From Streptomyces sp. NBC_00273 (GTDB taxonomy: Bacteria; Actinomycetota; Actinomycetes; Streptomycetales; Streptomycetaceae), in the NCBI RefSeq assembly GCF_036178145.1, contig NZ_CP108067.1, positions 5,704,001 through 5,768,000 of the forward strand: DNA of 64,000 nucleotides, given 5' to 3'. The notes beneath the pieces were generated by a model that was not told the origin of the DNA, searched no databases, and saw nothing but the letters and a program-made list of their open reading frames with translations. This document shows positions 59,846 through 64,000 of the stretch, piece by piece; position 1 is the first letter of the stretch, and every line of letters begins with the position of its first letter. The position numbers and the translations under genes are program-made.

Positions 59846-60148
59846 GGCAAACTCCCCAGTCTGATTGCTGCCTGTCAACTGGGCGTGAACGCTAACAGCC
59901 CCTTTGGCATATCCCCCGCGGGTGCGAATATGGAATCGAATATTCCTTGGAATTTATTCCCACAATCGTGATCAATTGACTGATGCAAACGAGTCATCCC
60001 CCGGGTCGGCGGGCCCTTTTCGGACATCTTTGCGGCGTGGGCGTGTCGGTGGAGCACGCCTTGTCCGAATTGATCTGCATTTTGCGATTTGCTAACACGC
60101 TAGGCTCCCAGGCCAATTGATCTACTCGGCGACCGTGGGGGGAATGCC
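59846..60148. other. AT-richer divergent promoter region of the two giant genes
   Basis: About 300 bp separate the two starts. It is clearly lower in GC than the flanks (for example 59935-59975 and 60055-60105), with GAATATTCC and GATCAATTGA motifs and no credible gene. It must hold both promoters. Confidence 0.6.
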
Positions 60149-63100
60149 GTGTCGGTACCAGCGGCTTGGTTTCGGCCAGTAAGAAGAAACGCGAAGATTG
60201 AACAGCGCATCGCAATCTCCGTATTGATGGCACTCTCACTGGTCGTGGGCTCGGGCACCGCCCAAGCCGCACAGTGGCAGCCCAAAGAGAAAAGCCGCTG
60301 GTCACCAGGGGTGTTAGAGAAAACGGAATCGGTCCCCGGAAAGAGCGTCTCGAAATCGGACGCAAAGGCTCCGAAAGGGGACGGGGCGAGGGCCTGGAGC
60401 CCGAAGGACGTGTATTGGCCACCCGCCTCGCAGGCCGAGGTGGATCTGGGCGCCGCGCGACCCGCCCCTCCCCGTGGTTCGCTGCTCAGGGCGCCCGCAC
60501 CCTCCGACGTCCCGGCGGCTCCCGCTGCTGACCCGAGCCGCGCGGGCGCTGCTCCCGTCTGGGTGAGTCCCGCCCCTGCCAAGGGCGCGCCGCGCACCGG
60601 CAAGGCCGCGGTGCAGCTCACGGACCGGTCGGCCGCGGAGAAGGCCGGCGTCCAGGGCCTGCTGCTCGCGGTCCGGCCGGCCGGGGAATCGGTGCAGGGC
60701 GGCCCGGTCAAGGTTTCGGTGGACGTCTCGTTCATCGCGGGGGCCTTCGGTGGCGACTGGCTCTCCCGCGCCCGCCTCGTCGCCCTCCCCGAGTGTGCCC
60801 TGACCACTCCCGAGCGCGCCGAGTGCCGTACGCAGACGCCCCTGCAGACCGCCAGGGACGGCGACCGCGCCGGGCTGCTCAGCGCGGAGGTGGCCCTCGG
60901 CGGAGCCTCCGCACAGGGCGGTGCACGTGCGAGCGCCGCCTCGGGCGGCCCGGGCGGGGCGACCGTGATCGCCGCGTCGGCGGCCCCGGGCGGCCCCGCA
61001 GGTACGTACGCGGCCACCAGCCTGGCGCCCTCGGGCAAGTGGGCCGGCGGCGGGAGCGCGGGAGGGTTCTCCTGGTCGTACCCGATCGCGGTGCCCGACG
61101 GACTGGGCGGCGCCAAGCCCACCGTCTCCCTCGCCTACAGCTCCCAGTCCGTTGACGGCCGTACCGCTGCCACCAACAACCAGGCCTCGTGGGTCGGTGA
61201 GGGCTGGGACTACTCGCCCGGCTTCGTCGAACGGGTCTTCAAGCCGTGCGCCAAGGACGGTCAGGCCGAATCGAGCGAGCAGTGCCTGGCCGGCCACAAC
61301 GCAGTCCTCTCCTTGAACGGCAAGTCCTCGCCCCTGGTGCGGAACGACGCGACCGGCGACTGGCGGCTCGAGGACGACGACGCGTCGAAGGTCGAGCGGC
61401 TCACCGGCGCGGCCAACGGCGACAACAACGGCGAGTACTGGAAGGTGACCACTGCGGACGGCACCCAGTACTACTTCGGTGTGGGCCGCAAGCCGGGCAG
61501 CACCACCGCCCCGCCGACCAACTCCGCCTGGACCACACCGGTCTACGGCAACAACGCCGGCGAGGAGTGCCACCAGTCCACCTTCGCCGCGTCCTGGTGC
61601 CAGCAGGCCTGGCGCTGGAACCTCGACTTCGTCGTCGACCCGCGCGGTGGGGTGATCACCCATTCGTACGACACGGAAACCAATCACTACAAGCGCGGAG
61701 CGTCGGAGGCGACGCCCAAGGGCGATCTCACCCCGTACGTCCGTGGCGGCAACCTCGCCAAGATCACCTATGGCTCGAAGCTGACCGACGCGGACACCGT
61801 CAAGCCGACCGCCCAGGTGGTCTTCGGCACGTCCGAGCGCTGCCTTCCGGAAAAGGACGGCTTCGACTGCGCCCCGGCCAAACTGACCAAGGCCAACGCA
61901 ACGAAGTGGCCCGACGTCCCCTTCGACCAGAACTGCGCGAGCACCGGCACCTGCGAGAACTATTCCGCCACGTTCTGGACCACCAAACGCCTCACCAAGA
62001 TCACTACGCAGGTTCTGAACGCCGGCGGCGGTTACGACGACGTCGACGTCTACGAGCTCAAGCACGAGTTCCCCAACCCGGAAGACCACACGGCGCCCGC
62101 CCTGTGGCTCGCCTCGCTGACCCGCACCGGTCATGACGGCGAAGTCACGCTCGAGACCAAGCCCATCACCTTCACCGGCGCGTTGAAGAACAACCGCGTC
62201 GATTCCAGTGCCGACAACAGGCCCGCGATGAACCGACGCCGCATCGTCGGCATCACCTCCGAAACGGGCCAGGTCATCGACGTCGGATACGCGGACCCGG
62301 ACTGCGCGCCGGGCGCCGGCCTGCCGTCCTCGAAGGACGCCAACACCACCCGCTGCTACCCGGTCTACTGGAACCCGGACGAGAAGAGCCCGAACGATCC
62401 GACCCTGGACTGGTTCCACAAGTACGTCGTCACCCGAGTCACCGAACTCGACCCCTTCGGCGGCTCCAGGCCCAAGGAGACGCGCTACGAGTACGTCGGC
62501 GGCGCCGCCTGGCACCGGGACGACGAGGAACTGACCGAGGACAAGCGCCGCACCTGGAACCAGTTCCGCGGCTACGAGCAGGTCATCACCCGCACCGGTA
62601 CCGCCCCCGACGCCGTCTCCAAGACCGCGACGTTCTACCTGCGCGGCATGGACGGCGACGTCAAGGCCGACGGCACCAAGCGCACCGCCACCTTCACCGG
62701 CCTCACGGGCAGCCCGGTCAAGGACAGCAACCCGTTCGCCGGCACCGTCCGCGAAACCCAGACCTTCGCATCCGACGGCGGCGAACTCGTCACCGTGGCC
62801 AAGAAGGAGCCGTGGCTCTCCGCCGCCACCGCCACGCACAGCCGTGGCACGAAGCTTCCCGCGCTCACGGCACAGATGCAGCGCGAGGGCTCTTCCCAGG
62901 AGAAGAAGCTGCGCGCCGACAAGACGTGGCAGACCACCTCGGAGACCGTGAAGTACGACGACACGTACGGCATGGAGATCTCGAACCTGGACCGGGCGGA
63001 CGGCTTCCCGGACACCTGCACCGTGACGTCCTACGCCCGGAACACCGCGGCCTGGATGCTCGACCGCGTGTCCGAAACCATCGAAACGCGGGGCAGCGAC

Positions 63101-64000
63101 TGCGCCGCCACCGCAACCGAGGCGAACACCCTCAGCCGCAACCGCACGTACTACGACGGCCAGCCCCACGGCACCCTCACCGGCGCCGGCCAGGTCACCA
63201 GCACCGAGGAACTGGACCGCTTCGAAGCCGGCCAGCCGAAGTACAGCCCGAAGGGCAGCACCACGTACGACGCCTACGGCCGTGTCACCAGTGCCACGGA
63301 CGCCGTCGGCGCCAAGACCACGACGGCGTACGAGCCGGCCGCACCGGCCCGTGCCACCACGGTCAAGGTCACCAACGCCAAGGACTGGACCACCACGACC
63401 ACCCTGCACCCGCTGCGCGCGGTGCCGGTCAAGACCGTGGACCAGAACGACCGCACCACGGAGCTGACCTACGACCCGCTCGGCAGGACCACGGCCGTCT
63501 GGCTGCCCGGCCGCGCACGCGGCGCGAGCGCCAGCAAGACCTTCACGTACGACCTCACCAACACCGCCGCCAGCTCCGTCACCACACGGACGCTCCGCGC
63601 GAACCAGTCGTACGCGACGTCCATCGCCATCTTCGACGCGTTCGGACAGCAGGTCCAGGTCCAGTCGACCCCGCAGAACGGAGCGGCGACCACCCGCCTG
63701 ATCGCGGACACGTACTACGACAGCCACGGCCGTGCCTTCAAGACCAACGAGTCCTACGTCAACGCCACGTCCGACCCGGTGAAGACCCGTTTCGTCCCCG
63801 ACGAGAACATGGTTCCGAGCCAGAACGGCACCCTCTACGACGGCCTCGGCCGTCCGGTCGCCAAGACCTTCTCGTCCAAGGCGATCGAGCAGTGGCGCAC
63901 CACCATCGCCTACCCCGGTGCCGACCGCACCGACACCACCCCGCCGAAGGGGGAGACGGCCAGCAGCGTCCTCACCGATGCCCTCGGGCACACGGCCGAA
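60149..64000 (+). CDS. Secreted RHS/YD-repeat protein, N-terminal 1284 residues (runs off the window)
   Basis: The GTG at 60149 follows GGGGGGAAT; the frame stays open to base 64000. A signal-anchor (IAISVLMALSLVVGSGTAQA) precedes a long N-terminal region typical of actinobacterial RHS proteins: FSWSYPIAVPDGLGGAKPTV, SLAYSSQSVDGRTAATNNQA, SWVGEGWDYSPGFVERVFKP. From residue ~1035 YD repeats begin (YDAYGRVTSATDAVGAK, YDPLGRTTAVWLPG, YYDSHGRAFKTNESY, YDGLGRPVAKTF). They build a shell that encapsulates a C-terminal toxin or enzyme in RHS proteins; that end is outside the window. Leu56 is encoded by TTA (60314-60316), so translation would need the bldA tRNA. Confidence 0.88.
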   Translation, partial: MSVPAAWFRPVRRNAKIEQRIAISVLMALSLVVGSGTAQAAQWQPKEKSRWSPGVLEKTESVPGKSVSKSDAKAPKGDGARAWSPKDVYWPPASQAEVDLGAARPAPPRGSLLRAPAPSDVPAAPAADPSRAGAAPVWVSPAPAKGAPRTGKAAVQLTDRSAAEKAGVQGLLLAVRPAGESVQGGPVKVSVDVSFIAGAFGGDWLSRARLVALPECALTTPERAECRTQTPLQTARDGDRAGLLSAEVALGGASAQGGARASAASGGPGGATVIAASAAPGGPAGTYAATSLAPSGKWAGGGSAGGFSWSYPIAVPDGLGGAKPTVSLAYSSQSVDGRTAATNNQASWVGEGWDYSPGFVERVFKPCAKDGQAESSEQCLAGHNAVLSLNGKSSPLVRNDATGDWRLEDDDASKVERLTGAANGDNNGEYWKVTTADGTQYYFGVGRKPGSTTAPPTNSAWTTPVYGNNAGEECHQSTFAASWCQQAWRWNLDFVVDPRGGVITHSYDTETNHYKRGASEATPKGDLTPYVRGGNLAKITYGSKLTDADTVKPTAQVVFGTSERCLPEKDGFDCAPAKLTKANATKWPDVPFDQNCASTGTCENYSATFWTTKRLTKITTQVLNAGGGYDDVDVYELKHEFPNPEDHTAPALWLASLTRTGHDGEVTLETKPITFTGALKNNRVDSSADNRPAMNRRRIVGITSETGQVIDVGYADPDCAPGAGLPSSKDANTTRCYPVYWNPDEKSPNDPTLDWFHKYVVTRVTELDPFGGSRPKETRYEYVGGAAWHRDDEELTEDKRRTWNQFRGYEQVITRTGTAPDAVSKTATFYLRGMDGDVKADGTKRTATFTGLTGSPVKDSNPFAGTVRETQTFASDGGELVTVAKKEPWLSAATATHSRGTKLPALTAQMQREGSSQEKKLRADKTWQTTSETVKYDDTYGMEISNLDRADGFPDTCTVTSYARNTAAWMLDRVSETIETRGSDCAATATEANTLSRNRTYYDGQPHGTLTGAGQVTSTEELDRFEAGQPKYSPKGSTTYDAYGRVTSATDAVGAKTTTAYEPAAPARATTVKVTNAKDWTTTTTLHPLRAVPVKTVDQNDRTTELTYDPLGRTTAVWLPGRARGASASKTFTYDLTNTAASSVTTRTLRANQSYATSIAIFDAFGQQVQVQSTPQNGAATTRLIADTYYDSHGRAFKTNESYVNATSDPVKTRFVPDENMVPSQNGTLYDGLGRPVAKTFSSKAIEQWRTTIAYPGADRTDTTPPKGETASSVLTDALGHTAE

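Noticed and set aside
57356..59971. 871-residue plus-strand open frame opposite the lectin-type protein
   Set aside because: It is low-complexity Gly/Val/Arg sequence mirroring the codon bias of the real minus-strand gene; no motifs or ribosome site.
60314..63991. 1225-residue minus-strand open frame opposite the RHS gene
   Set aside because: It is a GC-bias shadow; the plus-strand frame has signal peptide, YD repeats and ribosome site, while the minus frame has Gly/Arg/Val-rich nonsense composition.

Overview
This is a high-GC actinobacterial chromosome segment, almost certainly Streptomyces. The evidence is GC-biased third codon positions, frequent GTG starts, twin-arginine and lipoprotein-poor secreted proteins, a bifunctional F420 precursor synthase (FbiC), XRE/DUF397 pairs, GPP34 proteins, 'amphi-Trp' proteins, and a rare TTA leucine codon in a developmental-type gene. 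No replication origin, rRNA operon or CRISPR array is visible. One tRNA gene (Arg, anticodon CCT) lies at 50.5 kb.

Layout. 0-5 kb: end of a trypsin-like protease, a secreted protein of unknown function, a Nudix hydrolase, a deletion scar joining remnants of an ABC permease and a histidine kinase, an L,D-transpeptidase, and a small seven-helix protein of the membrane terpene cyclase (PaxB-like) family. 5-12 kb: a catabolic cluster (LLM oxidoreductase, SDR, second LLM oxidoreductase, N-acyl-D-amino-acid deacylase-type amidohydrolase, aldehyde dehydrogenase). Two of its transcription units start behind the same palindrome, CTGACG-N3-CGTCAG. The palindrome recurs in front of an SDR gene at 34.6 kb, and a close variant lies in front of an uncharacterised gene at 39.1 kb, which suggests one dispersed regulon. 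12-18 kb: a TetR/ABM-monooxygenase divergent pair with a 30-bp perfect palindrome, an AlkC-type DNA glycosylase, and an APC permease. 18.3-19.4 kb: an intact IS481-family element whose transposase stop codon comes from the duplicated target site.

19-31 kb: DUF4239 protein, a drug-efflux ABC cassette (permease, ATPase, DUF4097 protein) facing its likely IS30-HTH/MarR regulator, a MerR/Old Yellow Enzyme pair, a VOC protein, an F420-type LLM oxidoreductase, a degenerate ADP-ribosylglycohydrolase and a secreted tyrosine phosphatase. 31-40 kb: fbiC, the regulon SDR, a diacylglycerol-kinase-family lipid kinase, an amphi-Trp protein, a PLP aminotransferase with a tandem-repeat N-terminus, and the uncharacterised regulon member. 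40-50 kb: DUF397/XRE (Scr-type) pair, GPP34 protein, a D,D-carboxypeptidase with a roughly 500-residue repetitive cytoplasmic head, a large membrane protein carrying a dispersed palindromic repeat inside its coding frame, an orphan histidine kinase, and a deazaflavin-reductase/hemerythrin fusion.

50-64 kb is the most accessory-looking part: tRNA-Arg, decayed frames, a Tat-exported FAD oxidase, a secreted vanadium-type haloperoxidase, a frameshifted CdiI-type immunity gene, and a divergent pair of giant secreted proteins. One of that pair is a DNRLRE/VCBS/LamG/ricin-B protein; the other is an RHS/YD-repeat protein with a TTA codon, which runs off the window end.

Themes that tie the genes together are F420/flavin redox enzymes (fbiC, three LLM proteins and a DDN-like reductase), the shared CTGACG operator, and a polymorphic-toxin-like locus at the right end. 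All function calls rest on reading motifs and family resemblance; no database search was run.
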